From Echinococcus granulosus (lineage: Eukaryota; Platyhelminthes; Cestoda; Cyclophyllidea; Taeniidae), in NCBI RefSeq assembly GCF_000524195.1, contig NW_020170441.1, positions 342,056 through 406,055 of the forward strand: a stretch of 64,000 nt of DNA, given 5' to 3'. Positions 36,162 through 47,700 of the stretch are shown one piece after another (the stretch's first letter is position 1; each line of letters begins with the position of its first letter). The notes under the pieces are model-generated. The model was given only the letters and a program-made list of their open reading frames with translations. It did not search any database and was not told the DNA's origin. Both the position numbers and the translations under genes were made by a program.

Positions 36162-39100
36162 AAGGATTCTTACCTGGATGCGGCCCCAATTATGTGTACA
36201 TAATTATTCTCCTGTATATACCAAACCATAGCTGTACTGCCTTTTTCATTATGAATAGTGTGGCGTGCCTTTTTGACAAAGCGCGTCGTAGGTCTCTGAG
36301 AGTTAGTAAAGTGCTACTGTTTTGTGCGACCTTTCTCTTGATGAAAATTTTCCTCTGGTAATGGTTAAGTGTAGTGTTTGTAATGTGCGATGGTTTTTTT
36401 GGGCCATGGGGTAATTTTTATAGAATCCAAGGATCTAGTAGAGGAGTCTGAAAACGTGTGACTGGACTAGATGACTCTAATACTAAGCAGTATTTGCAAG
36501 CTTTATCATAAGTTTTTGCGCGGCTGATATTACTGTGTCGGGATGCATCTTGCCAATCGGCAAATCTTTTGTGGGTCACATTGTGTACGGCTGGTTAGTT
36601 GGCGCGCTTGGCTTTTGTGAAATTACGTGTTCTATCCAAGTGTACTTGTCCTTGCGGTTGAGCAATCGCTTTTGAGCCGTTAACCTTCCCGGCATGGGTC
36701 GGCTTTGACAGTGTTGCCTAGGTCTGCTCTTATTTTCCCCTAGGTTACTTTTTCATTGCCCTAGAAAGCAAATTGAAAGGTGTTGTCTATGTATTGTAAA
36801 GGGAGGATGCTTGAGTGAAGGCTATTCGATATCGGCTAATTCGGACAAACAGTTCCTAGGGAGGACTTCTAACTTTTGTAGTCTCAAGTTCCTGACTGGT
36901 GGTCGTTGAAGTTATAAAGGTAGGGTAGCAAAATCTCTTCCTTATTTCTCAACATGACTGATTGATAGAGGACGATTTGCGACGAAATCTACTTGTGTTT
37001 CGTCTTAATATGAATAAGTGCGTTTTCAAGGGCAAAGGGATATTTGGCTGACTGGTTTTTTAATGGAGTCAGATCTACTGGGTTATTTTCAATGTGGAGA
37101 CCTTTTTCTCAGTCACTATTATTTTCATACTACCCCTTCCTGTTAGAATGATTAGCGACTGAAGTTTGACTAATTTGAAGAGTGTGGTCTCCATTGGAAA
37201 TGGTTGAGAGAAATGGGTCGATTATAATTGTGACAGAGTAATTTTGTGTATACATCGACTGATTGGTTGCTCAGTTCGGAATTTGAGAGGTCCTGCCACG
37301 TCAAATGTAGAATTGGAACTCTCCTTGGTCATTGACTCGACGCAGTGGACCGGTATCTCCGAATATGCGCAACAGCCGTTTCTTCGTGTCGCCATTCACT
37401 GGTAAAAGTACGACCTAGAGGAGCAGTAAAAATTTGGTAAAAGTAAAACAAATTCGTACTCATGTCAAAATAGTTCATTGGAGGGTGCTAGAGTACGCGT
37501 AAACTCGCATTCCATGGAAAACGATAAGCCCATGGCCAGTATATTTGTAGCGTAAAGTTAGTAACTCGTGAAATGCCTCATTACATACTTTAAGATAATG
37601 GCGAATTGAATTGGTTAGAAAAATCTACTAATATAAACTTATTAGGGGAATTCCTTTGCCCACATGCGGCTTCGTTTTCAGGTGTGATGATGTGATGAGA
37701 TATGGAAATGAATAAATAGTCGCCCTCCATTAATCTCGAATGTCATAAACCCCGGCAAGCGGAATCAGGAAGCACCTAATTACCCTAACGCAATTAATTA
37801 GAAGCATCTCAATGAAGACTCAAAGTGTAGCAGCTCGCTTAAAGTGCTCACTGTGATGGTCTAACTAGCATTTGTATGCGTGAGTCGATGGGGAAAGTCA
37901 TATTGACAGTTTCAACTTACCGCATGAATGTCATTCTTCCGTAGCCGTTGGATTTCACGAAGCATTAGGTTCTTGTCTAAGAACAAAACATTCGTTTCCT
38001 TAAGCTAGTCGCTCCAAATGAGGGTGTTAGAAACATGCATTTCCGCCTATATTATAGGCTGTTGTAATGCTCTCAGCTGCATTTAAGAGCTGGATTTATT
38101 GGGCTCACATTAGTAATCTTAGACATGTTCCTATTTTAAATCGACTCTTTTTGAAAGGTTAAAATTGTTTGCGAGTTTTAAGGTGTCTCAAGAACTACTA
38201 ACACTCAATTCCACACTATAAACGAGCATTGTACGGTATTTCTTTGAGAAGATTATGGCCCCATCACGCTGACCGCTCTCTAACACGAGCGCAAAGGAAT
38301 GACTGGGGGGACCTTCACTTACAGACATCATTTTCGTCGATCCTTTGTTCCACAGCAAGCATAGTTATTCTCGCCCGTCTCGGTTCCATTTGATGCGCCA
38401 TAATTATTCCAATTGGGATATGGGTATCAGTGAAAGCCTTAATCAAAACGAGGTATGACTGAGTAAAAGGAGTAGCAAGATTATACTGTTATGCTCTTTC
38501 CATTTCAATGCAAGAATGTGTTCGCAATAAGTATCTTTTAATACGTTCCCAACAAACTTGAAACGATGGAACGGAAAAATAGGGCAGATCCTAATCATAT
38601 GCACGAGAATACGCGAGCTCTGAATATATATGCATGTCTTTTATCCGACTCCGATAACCCTATCCAATTTCAGCACTTTTTGAGGGCGTGGTTCCCAAAC
38701 TCTCACCCGCTTTTTGTGGTTTTCGGTCACACTAGCCATCTAAACAGTTTACACATGAAATCGGGGCAGGTATACAGCAAATTTTAAGGCAATAGTAAAG
38801 TTGTGTAATCTCAAGCGCGCATTCACTTTTAATCCGTTGATGTAGAGTCACCGGAGATCACCATTTCCACAGTGAAACTAACAAATGATGGAGTGAACAT
38901 AGTGAAAAGCACGTAGTTATTAATGCTCCAGTTAAAATCGTGCCATAATTTACAAAAATGGAGGTTCTTTTCCAAGTAGTACAGTATGAGCGTTTCAAGG
39001 AGATGCATTATTAATAACTTTAATGGTTAAATGTGCATGGGTTTTATTCTTCCTCAGGTTGATCGCCATCTATAGAAGCAAACTCAGTAAAGCAGCCGCC

Positions 39101-39272
39101 TCAGAGCTTCCTAAATATTTAAAGCTCGTGTAAAGCTGCCAAAGGTAAGGCTAATCCACAAGTAAACTATCACCTACTTACAGGCAGGCTAGCAAAGTCT
39201 GCCGTTCTATTGCAATAATTCACGGTGTATTGTCTGGCATAATTTTCAAAAATACGTTGAGTTTAAAACAAA
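36162..39272. other. long intergenic region after PNUTS
   Basis: 3.1 kb with no supportable gene, RNA or repeat array. Only short chance frames occur. It should include the PNUTS 3' UTR; no AATAAA was noticed close to the stop, the first clear one being near 37712. The + strand changes here from T-rich on the left to more A-rich on the right. Confidence 0.5.
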
Positions 39273-39851
39273 TTAAAATCCCTCGAAAATTCTTACTATG
39301 ATGCAGCATTCTGGCCAGTTAAAAGCAAAGTATCTTGTTGTTGCAGTAGGATAGGTTTTGCATAAATTATAAGGCACGAAACGCCTTATAATGTCCAAAT
39401 CAAATCTGTTCTGAAAGATTCTGTAGTACTTTCTGGCGCTGTAGTCATGATAGTCGAGGGAACCCAGTAGGGTCTCATTGAAGGACGAGTGCTTATCGAA
39501 ACAGTTTTCAGGCGGAATCGGAGGCAGTCTAAAGCGCGGGTATTGCGGGTAGCACGGATCCTGAATGCTCCCCTCTCCATCCCGAGGCTTTTTTGATTGG
39601 GGTCTGTGAGAAGAGGAACCGCATTTGTGGGGGCGGGGTGGAGGTGCCGTGTTTACACACGGCATCTGTCCGCTCTGAACACGCCATCCACTGGGATCAT
39701 ACAATTTGTCATATCTCTGAGAATCGGGCAGTTCAATTTTCCTCAGACTCGCACACCACGCCCTCATCGTGCCCGTCCGACGCGCAAATCGATTGGTGCT
39801 TTTCGAAAAGGTTGGACGATGCAGTGGAGGAGAGCAATGAACACCAACCAC
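39273..39851 (-). CDS. unrecognised protein, single long minus-strand ORF
   Basis: An open frame of about 190 codons ending TAA at 39273, the longest unexplained frame in the window. The first codon is GTG, so the real coding part either begins at the ATG at 39767 (about 164 aa) or is a terminal exon entered from a splice acceptor further right. The product is rich in Pro, Arg, Tyr and Cys, with KLYDPSGW, YPRFRLPPIPPENC and YYRIFQNRFDLDIIRRF. No membrane segment, signal peptide or known domain is recognised. It lies divergently about 1 kb from the ciliary-type gene, so a ciliary or testis role is conceivable but is only a guess. Confidence 0.45.
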   Translation of the reverse strand: MVGVHCSPPLHRPTFSKSTNRFARRTGTMRAWCASLRKIELPDSQRYDKLYDPSGWRVQSGQMPCVNTAPPPRPHKCGSSSHRPQSKKPRDGEGSIQDPCYPQYPRFRLPPIPPENCFDKHSSFNETLLGSLDYHDYSARKYYRIFQNRFDLDIIRRFVPYNLCKTYPTATTRYFAFNWPECCIIVRIFEGF

Positions 39852-40869
39852 TGCATTGCATTTATTATTGTCACCATCACTTTCCTTTTTACCACTTTCA
39901 AGTATCTGCAGGTCTACTGATCCAGCTTGGAAAGAAAAATAACGGGAAAGTGAAATGAACTAGTGTTGTCAAATTCAATGTCAACATTTGTTTGCTTCAA
40001 TAATTGTCAATTCCTTTGTTTTTAAGCTGGTAAGTTCGTAGCGATGCTAAACCAGTCGGTTGAAGATCATATTCAATATGCTGTATTTATAAACTTTAGG
40101 GCAGCAAAATGATGCCTTATTTGATACCATGTGCTATATCGCAGCAACCCAACTAAAATGTCTTAGTTGATATACATTAAGTGTTCCTTTGGCATTCAGT
40201 TTTATTCATTTCTCATTTGTAGCATATTTTGCCAACAGTGTGGTCCACGTGCAACATTTTTTATTCTAATGTGCAAGAATGAAGACCGGGATCAATTACC
40301 CAAAACAGGTGAGAAAGTAGTGTGGTGGTTGGCTCACAGGAACTTCTGATGTTTTCACATAGAGGCATAGTGCTGTTTAGCCATGCCAGTAGCCCCAGTA
40401 CCTCCTGTAAGTCGAATACATACATATTTTGCCGGAGTATAATGACTTCTCTCGTTGTCAGGGCAGTCTCGGGGCATTACGCAGTGTTTCGCGAGTTGTC
40501 GCGGATTTCATTGCTGTTATCCAAGCCTTAACTCATTTTCTGACATACATATAAATTACTTAGAATTTAAGGCGTTGAATTAATTCACTTTGCAAAGCAA
40601 CAGCCAATGCTTATGAGTCCTCCAATAGATCAGTTTTAATGCCTGATGCTCTTCGCAGAAACACAAATGAATTCAACAAGAAATGAGTGCTGCAATTTTA
40701 ATTTCTAGGAATTCATTGCATCAAGGGCAAAAGTGTAGCGACAAATCGATAGCCGTCAGACGTCAAAACATCCTTGACACTGACTATTTAAAGCTGACTT
40801 TACTATCGACCTCTTCAATTCGCATAACTATTATTCTGTCCAAGCTGAAGGCAAAAAGTGCCTGCCAAA
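39852..40869. other. divergent intergenic region
   Basis: About 1 kb between the minus-strand ORF and the + strand CCDC42-like gene. No gene is supported. If both neighbours are real, promoters for both directions should lie here. No clear TATA or initiator was singled out. Confidence 0.4.
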
Positions 40870-43800
40870 ATGAGCGCATATCGAAAGCAAACCCTGACAA
40901 CAATCCGACTGCCTTCTTACAGGGTGAAATTGCCCATTTATGAGGCGTCTCCAGGCCAGTCATCTCGGCCAGTATTTATAAGAGGCATGGCGAAAACAGT
41001 TAAAACAATTACTGATATGAAAAAGCACACCACTGAAGGGAGTATCATGTTTTACAACAGCCCCGAAGGGAGCCACTCGGATAGTTTAGTCGACTTAATT
41101 GTGCATCAAAAAGGTGCAACAGCCTCGATTTGTGAGAAAGGCACAGCTGGTCTTACAAGTCTCTCAGATATGTAAGTATTCATCTTTAAATGAGCTAAAT
41201 CTGCTACCGAAATGTGTCAAATAAAGATCACCAATTTCATCTTCATGATCCAAAACTTGGTAGGTAAATACGAAGGTTAGATTTTGAAGTCTTCGATTAT
41301 TTAATGGTTACTGTGTTATGTAGCAAGTGTCAAGTTGATATTTGTAACCAGATAATTCACTTTCCACTAACCTGTTTTCAGGGTGAAAGTAAATAAATGT
41401 AACACGTCGATGAGAAGTGCAATGCTTACCCATAAACTTATGAACGAACTCCAAGCAGAGGCAATGAAATCATTTGTTGTAAGCGCCTGCTTATCTTATA
41501 CACTTTGATATTCTCTATTACGGGTGACCGAGCTGCCATTAACAGCTAGTTTTTTAAATCGCTACCAAAGACCACCATGAAGTCTCAACAAGAGCGCAGA
41601 AAACATCTGGATCAGCAGACGCAGGAGTTTGAGGCAAGGCGTAGCACCTTTCGCCAAATCATCATTGAGAATATGAACAAAATAAACAGGCAGTACGAGA
41701 TTTTTAAGGCAATGCGATCCAAATACGCACAATGTCGGGAGACGCTGCGTGAACTCGTCATCACCACTCGGAGCATGCGAAACAGGCTAGTGAGAGGCGC
41801 AGTTATTTCACCACACAGTGCTGGCCTACATCAACTAAAACATCTTTTCAGCCAATTTTAACAAGTGTTACAATATTATAAGCGCTGCCACGTTAGCAGA
41901 CCACAATACCGTAGGCTGGTGTTCATGAGAGGGCCATGATGAGGTCAGAGAGTCACATTTTGGGATCTAATAATAGCCTAGGAATGTGAAGGTTTATGCG
42001 GTCATATGCTTGCATGTGTGGAGAAGACACCACAGATCAGTTTGCTGGTCGTTTTGTCATGCAACTTTTAAATACCAGAAGCTATATTCCTACAAATGAA
42101 TTATCTGTGCTGAAAATTAAGGATGTCAGTTAAATTAAATTGTTCGCGTGTTAACATCTGCGACAAGCATTAATTACTTCCAAATAAAACAATGCCCTTC
42201 CTCGATCTGGTAATGATCGCATCCCAATCACTCAAATAACTTCAGATCGAATGCTCGGGAATCAAAATTTTTGTTACCTTTTAGATGTGCAAGCCTCAAA
42301 CAAAAGATTGAAGCCTTGCAACCAGTCGAAAAATTCCTCATGGATGCTGTTGAATGCTTGCCTGAAGGTGGGTAGAAGTTTACACTTTAAAAGGTCCTAG
42401 TAAGCCTATTAATCCATTTGCATGCGGGTGTCTGCACAACTATAAGGTATAAAATCCGAAAATCAAATAATTTCACGGAAAATTACTACCACGCAGAAGC
42501 TAAACAAATATTTACTGCTCTTTGTTTCTAATGAGAGGAAATGCTTTGCAATAGTTTAGTGATGCTTTCATAATAGAAACATGTGTGTATTTTAAATTGC
42601 AATCATATACTCATACAAAACTCAAATTTGGGTGAGTGAGCACTATTTGTAAAAATAAACCTTTAACAAACTCTGAATGCAATACGTGTTTCACCGAAGT
42701 GTTGGAAACATTGAACGCAGACGCCGCGTTTCGAACACTTGTGAGGCATGGTAACGTCAAGCGTAGAAGAGTGGAGAATGCAGGTGCTTGTAGTTTGCAC
42801 TCTAAAGTGAATCAAATGCCGTTGCCTCATTATCAAATTGGTGCCCCTAATGTGCCATTTTCCAGACTACATCTCCAAGTCTCACGATCCGTTGCGCTCG
42901 CTGATGCTGCGATATCAATCACTAATAGATGCACGCAAGCATTTATTGAAGGAATGGGAGGAGAAACAAATCCGGGTTTGTGGCCTGATTCGTAATTTTA
43001 AAATGTTTGTTCAGTAAAGACGACAGAAGCGACGCCAGCAGCTTTTGCATTTCAAATAACCACCTATGCATCTTAAAGTTTCTTATCTGATATTGTTATG
43101 CGAGCTCGTGTTTAAAAGGAATTTCAGCATTAAAATGGCATTGATGTAGTACTGAGATGTCGGTGAAGCTCGAACTGTTTTTCTTCTCCCTTAGCGCTAG
43201 CGGTGAGTTAGGTAACGGGCAACGGGTTCGTGCATATCTTAGGCAGCCTTTTTGCAGCATATAGTTCTATTTTTCGCTGAAACCTCAAGGCCTGAATGAA
43301 AAGATAACTAGGAATCATTAGTTCTACGATGAAAAGTAGGAGAAAATATATGTGCCTTAAAAGTACATCCATATACTTACCTTCTGTATTATGTGCCTTG
43401 GTAACAATGGCATGATAACAAATGCCAAAAGTAGAACAGATGAATACAAACATCGTAATTTGTATTAATATCAATTAGGAATTTGAAATAATTCCGGCTT
43501 AACTTGTGGAGTTTGGCCTATCACAGAATAAACGAGTGCATTTCGCAGTGGAGCTGAGGATGGACGATCTACTAGAAGCCACAAAAACAGTGCTTAGACT
43601 TTACCATGATCTACATGGCCATAACTGTGAACATGGTAGGTTTGAAAACAGTCGTTGTTTTTCCAGCTTGAAGAGGAGCTTTTACAATCGACTACGGCAT
43701 CAAGGAATCAAAAGCAAGTGGTGATAGAAAAGGTGGCCAACGTTCATGATGTGTTGGACGAGGCCGATGGACTGCGTGACCGGATTCATCATTTCGACAA

Positions 43801-45384
43801 GACCATTGACCGAGAGAAGACGTGTATTACTCTTCAGGTAGGTTGGATTCCACCGTGCTGAAAGGCTCTCGATTCCAGATTCTTCTTATTCGAAGATAGG
43901 AATCATCGCTGCCTAATAACCAATCCAACAGCCATCGTCATTCCAAATCAACACAGCAATAATGACCCATTCTAGGTCGTAATTTTGCGTGATCATTGAA
44001 GTGCATCAGCAAGAAACTCTAGCCTTATAAACTGTTCCGAAGTAAGAGCTTGAGGTACTATGATGGCCCTTTCCATACCGACGATAAATAATCTTGAAAG
44101 GTTTGTATCACGCATTATGTCTCCATGATGCGTTAGAAGTCACCAGCAGATGGATGCTAGTTAGAAGACGTCTTACTCAAGGTAAAGCATGCATCTCCTT
44201 GCAGTTGTGAATTGAGATGATTTAGGACTTATATTACTTGACACTGATAGTCATGACGTTAGGGATGGGAAGGAATGCGGCCACATTATGTTTCTGAACT
44301 TGATTAAGCTCAATGAATTCAACCTGATGAGCCGAAGCATTCGTAATATCACCGCAAAGTGTGTGAACATGCTGAAAGACCTAGAGTACCACCAACCCTT
44401 GCCTGCTCCTCCTGAGGTATGTCCCGCATCCTGCTGACTTCATCAAAATATTATATCGTTTTCCTTGCATGCCTTACCGCTTACTCAAACGTTTTGCGCG
44501 GTTTTAGAAAACCCGTCTTTGTGATTGTCTACAACTCATCGAGGTAAGTTGGGATTACCTGTACTTACGAGCCGCTGGCTAAAACATGATCAATGATCCA
44601 TCAACAAGCAGCAGTATAGCGTAAAGAGTAAAAATACTCCCTTTAGTTGTAACAAAACTATGTTTATACTTGAAGTCCTCCTTTAATGTACTATGCAGGC
44701 CCATAAGGTCCACCATGATAATTCAAAATAATTTCTTCTCATCATACATGTTGCAAGTAAAATAGCTTGTTAGGATTTCAGAAAATACTCGGGAAAGATT
44801 TATGTCATATCAACATTTAGCTTTTGAAAATACCAAACATTTTCAGTAATAACAAAACGCATTGCTTATCACTTGCGCTTATTTGCTAGTATGTGAACAG
44901 TAGCAAAGTCCTTTCCGCTATTCCTGGGTTCGCATTCTGACCGTTCAACCCGATTATGGTCCACAATCTTCCTAAAAGTTGCATTTTGTGAAGAACGGTT
45001 CATGTAGCAGTTCTCTGTTATTGTTCGTGCAAAGGTTGGTAGTTAATGCCCAAACAAAACATGGTGTTCACTACGAAAACGGGTTACATAGTTCATGCTT
45101 TCTGTGCCACTACGCATTCCACATCAAATAGCCTTTCCTAATTCATTCTGTTAAGTCGGTTATCGGATATTTCCTTTTGACTTTTAAACCACAGTAAAAA
45201 TCAATCAGCAAAAACCTGCACTAACTTAGTCATAACTACTTCCTTCGCCCGCAAACCCCATTTTAAAATAATGATATTTTTCCCTCTTTCCAAGTAGTTT
45301 CTCTACACGATTGTTGAGGGCATAAAAAAGGAACTCATCGCCAGCGAAAGCGTAAATAAGAAAGTGAGAAGGACAAAAAATTGA
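40870..45384 (+). CDS. CCDC42: CCDC42/CFAP73-like coiled-coil ciliary protein
   Basis: Member of the DUF4200 coiled-coil family (CCDC42, CFAP73), whose members work in cilia, centrosomes and sperm flagella. Exons: 40870-41171, 41382-41478, 41571-41785, 42285-42367, 42866-42975, 43667-43837 (or to 43841), 44226-44416 (or from 44273), 44508-44543, 45298-45384. The product is about 414-431 aa; human CCDC42 is about 316. Residues 1-135 are a low-homology N-terminus. Then comes a long coiled coil (QQERRKHLDQQTQEFEARR, NKINRQYEIFKAMRSKY), the block LMLRYQSLIDARKHLLKEW matching RYKTL--RHDLM of CCDC42, and LIKLNEFNLM matching IKMATLNLF. Junction 6/7 is unresolved: the best GT donor (43838) leaves phase 0, while the best acceptor (44225) needs phase 1. 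Either the weak donor GTTGGA at 43842 or a weak acceptor at 44272 repairs it. Intron 3 uses a GC donor. Whether CCDC42 or CFAP73 is the true orthologue is open. Confidence 0.8.
41786..42284 (+). other. GC-AG intron in the CCDC42-like gene
   Basis: Exon 3 ends gaaacag and the intron begins GCTAGT; exon 4 starts after ccttttag at 42285. In phase 2 this gives MRNR-CASLKQKIEALQPVEKFL, continuous coiled coil. The adjacent GT donor (GTGAGA, four bases further) would lead in phase 0 into MCKPQTKD and a stop, so the GC donor is favoured. Confidence 0.65.
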
Positions 45385-47700
45385 CCTAACGAACATCGTC
45401 GGCGGGAGGTGGTTCTGTGTGCAGTTGAGTGGATACGCAATAGTTGATTACTTCACGTTTAATCAATTAACATTTCTAAGCTAACTGAAAATTTTAGGGA
45501 AAACATTTTATAATTCATATGAAAAATTTGTATCTGGCAATGTTAAATAAAAATACCAAAAGCAATATTAATAACGTTGAGATAGAGATTGAGGATTGAG
45601 CAAGGAAACCACAGTAAGTTCCAAAAAAATACGTGCTTACGAAGTATTATGGTGTCAATGAATTGTGGCTCAGAAATTGAGACTTACTGTCACTCATACT
45701 CCAACCAAAATGTGCCTACCTTTGGTTTTCGGTTGTAGTTTACGCGGCAGAGGAGAAATAAATAGTTCTAGTAGGCATGCATGGTGCCACAAGAACAACC
45801 AAAAGTATTTTATGCAAGAAAAGAAGTAATTTCACGTATAAAGCGACTCGATACGTTGGAAACCAGTTTGTAAATCCTGCACTGGGGCTGAGCGGCATCG
45901 AGCCTCAAAAAAGTACTACTTATTAATGTTACAGTAAAAAAACTCGAAGGGGGTAAGAACGGGCGAGTAACTGGAAGTGTTCGCCATGTCGACACTCTTG
46001 TAGCGCGCCTCTGAAAGAAACTCAAGTGCTGTAGGAACAAGCCATTCAAAGCGTTCCAAAAGTGCAGTTTGTACATAACAAAGGAGAACAAAACGTGTTC
46101 TTGAATAAAAACGTTAGTTAGGATTAAGATAGAATATTGCTAGGATGCTTCAACAGTTCGGTGACATTTCATTGTAATCCACAGTTAATTGCAGTGTATA
46201 CGATAATATAAAGCTGAACTAGCCTGCGAAGGGCAAATGGGTTTTTACGGCATAAAGGCCACCTTTCTTGACTGCTGATAATGAGCATCCTTTTCCGTTA
46301 TCCACACCGCCGATCGCAGTCGTCAAATAGTTCAATGAGAATGATTCCATAATAATTTATGTAAAAAAAAGGATTATACAAACCTAACAGGAGCAATAAA
46401 AGCGGTCAAAATAAAGGAAAGGTAGGGGGAACAGGGGAAGGACGTGGGCAGGAATTATCGGTGCTTTCGCACAAGGCCATTGATATGCGTGTACTGGGGT
46501 ATTACATTACCCAGGGAGTTTATAAAATAAAGTTGGGGAAATAAACAACTTAGGTAGAATAAAACAAAATATTGAGCAGTTTGGATATCTCATCAAGGCT
46601 TTCCATGCACAAATTGCCTCTCTCTGCTCGACACCTGAGATGTTTCCTTGGTTCCACAACCTTTGCGTGGTAGCTTCCTTGAGCTCAGAGGCGATTAAAA
46701 GAGGTATTAACTTCTATGAATGAAGAAATATTTGATTTGCTTACATAAAGGCATAGATCGTGTTTTTTAGCAGTGCCAAAGCTGACTACGCAGGATAAAA
46801 AAATACGCAGTTTTTATAAAACATTAACAAACTACTTGGGATTAAAAATAATTGAGGGCCTAAAACGTTTTCTGTAGATTCATAAGTAATGTAATTTAAA
46901 CGCCAATCAGTACCTTAAAAAGTTTTTAGAATCGAGCCACTTCGTCCAGATGTTCGGTAGGTTCAACGGTAAACTTTGTCGGGTATATTGATGAAGGATT
47001 TCGAGAAGACGTTTGAGGATTCTGGTTGCCTCGTCTTAAAAAAACAGTGAAAATAATAGAGCCGTTCATAGTCGACATTCCTACCAAAGGGGTCGCTCTT
47101 TTGAGCTTTTCAAAAGACAACCATGGACATGACTACCACTGCCTTGAGAACAACCAAGACCCGAGAGGGATATCACTGATGTGCAATGAAGGAAAATATT
47201 GTCCTGTCAGCTTCCTTTTAAAAAAAATCATCAAAAGCATCCAGTAGCGAGTCAAGTTTGAAGAGGGTGTAATTAGCGGGCTCGCTGTTATTGGATAGTG
47301 TGAAAACTCCATTCAATGCTTTTGACAAAAAGGCTTTTGAAAAGACCCAAGCTAAACAGTACAGTAAAATATCCCAAAGTTTTCAAAGCATGGTGATAAT
47401 AAATCTTCTTAAAAATCCCAAGCTAAATAATTTCGGATCAAGCTTCTTTTACACCAGAAGAGGAGCTGTCACCATGAAGCAAGGGACAGTAACATGCTTA
47501 TTAATAACATTACATTGAAAAGTAGGCGGCTCATGCACTTATCAATTTTAAAATAGTTTCGGGATGAGAAAATTGTTGAGGTCGTTGGGAAATAAATATC
47601 AGCCTCTTACACAATGTGTCGTTCAAGATCGAATTTGAAGAGCCTTCAAGTTTGATGAATACAGATTGCAAACGTCATAAGTTATAATTGGAATCAAATC
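45385..47700. other. convergent intergenic region
   Basis: 2.3 kb between the 3' ends of the CCDC42-like gene (+) and XPR1 (-). Frames at 45810-46091, 47026-47247 and 47291-47518 are short and without recognisable domains, so no gene is called. The + strand is A-rich. It holds a likely polyA signal for the left gene. Confidence 0.45.
45546..45551 (+). promoter_or_regulatory. polyadenylation signal for the CCDC42-like gene
   Basis: Canonical AATAAA 162 nt after the stop codon, the first on this strand downstream of the gene. Confidence 0.5.
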
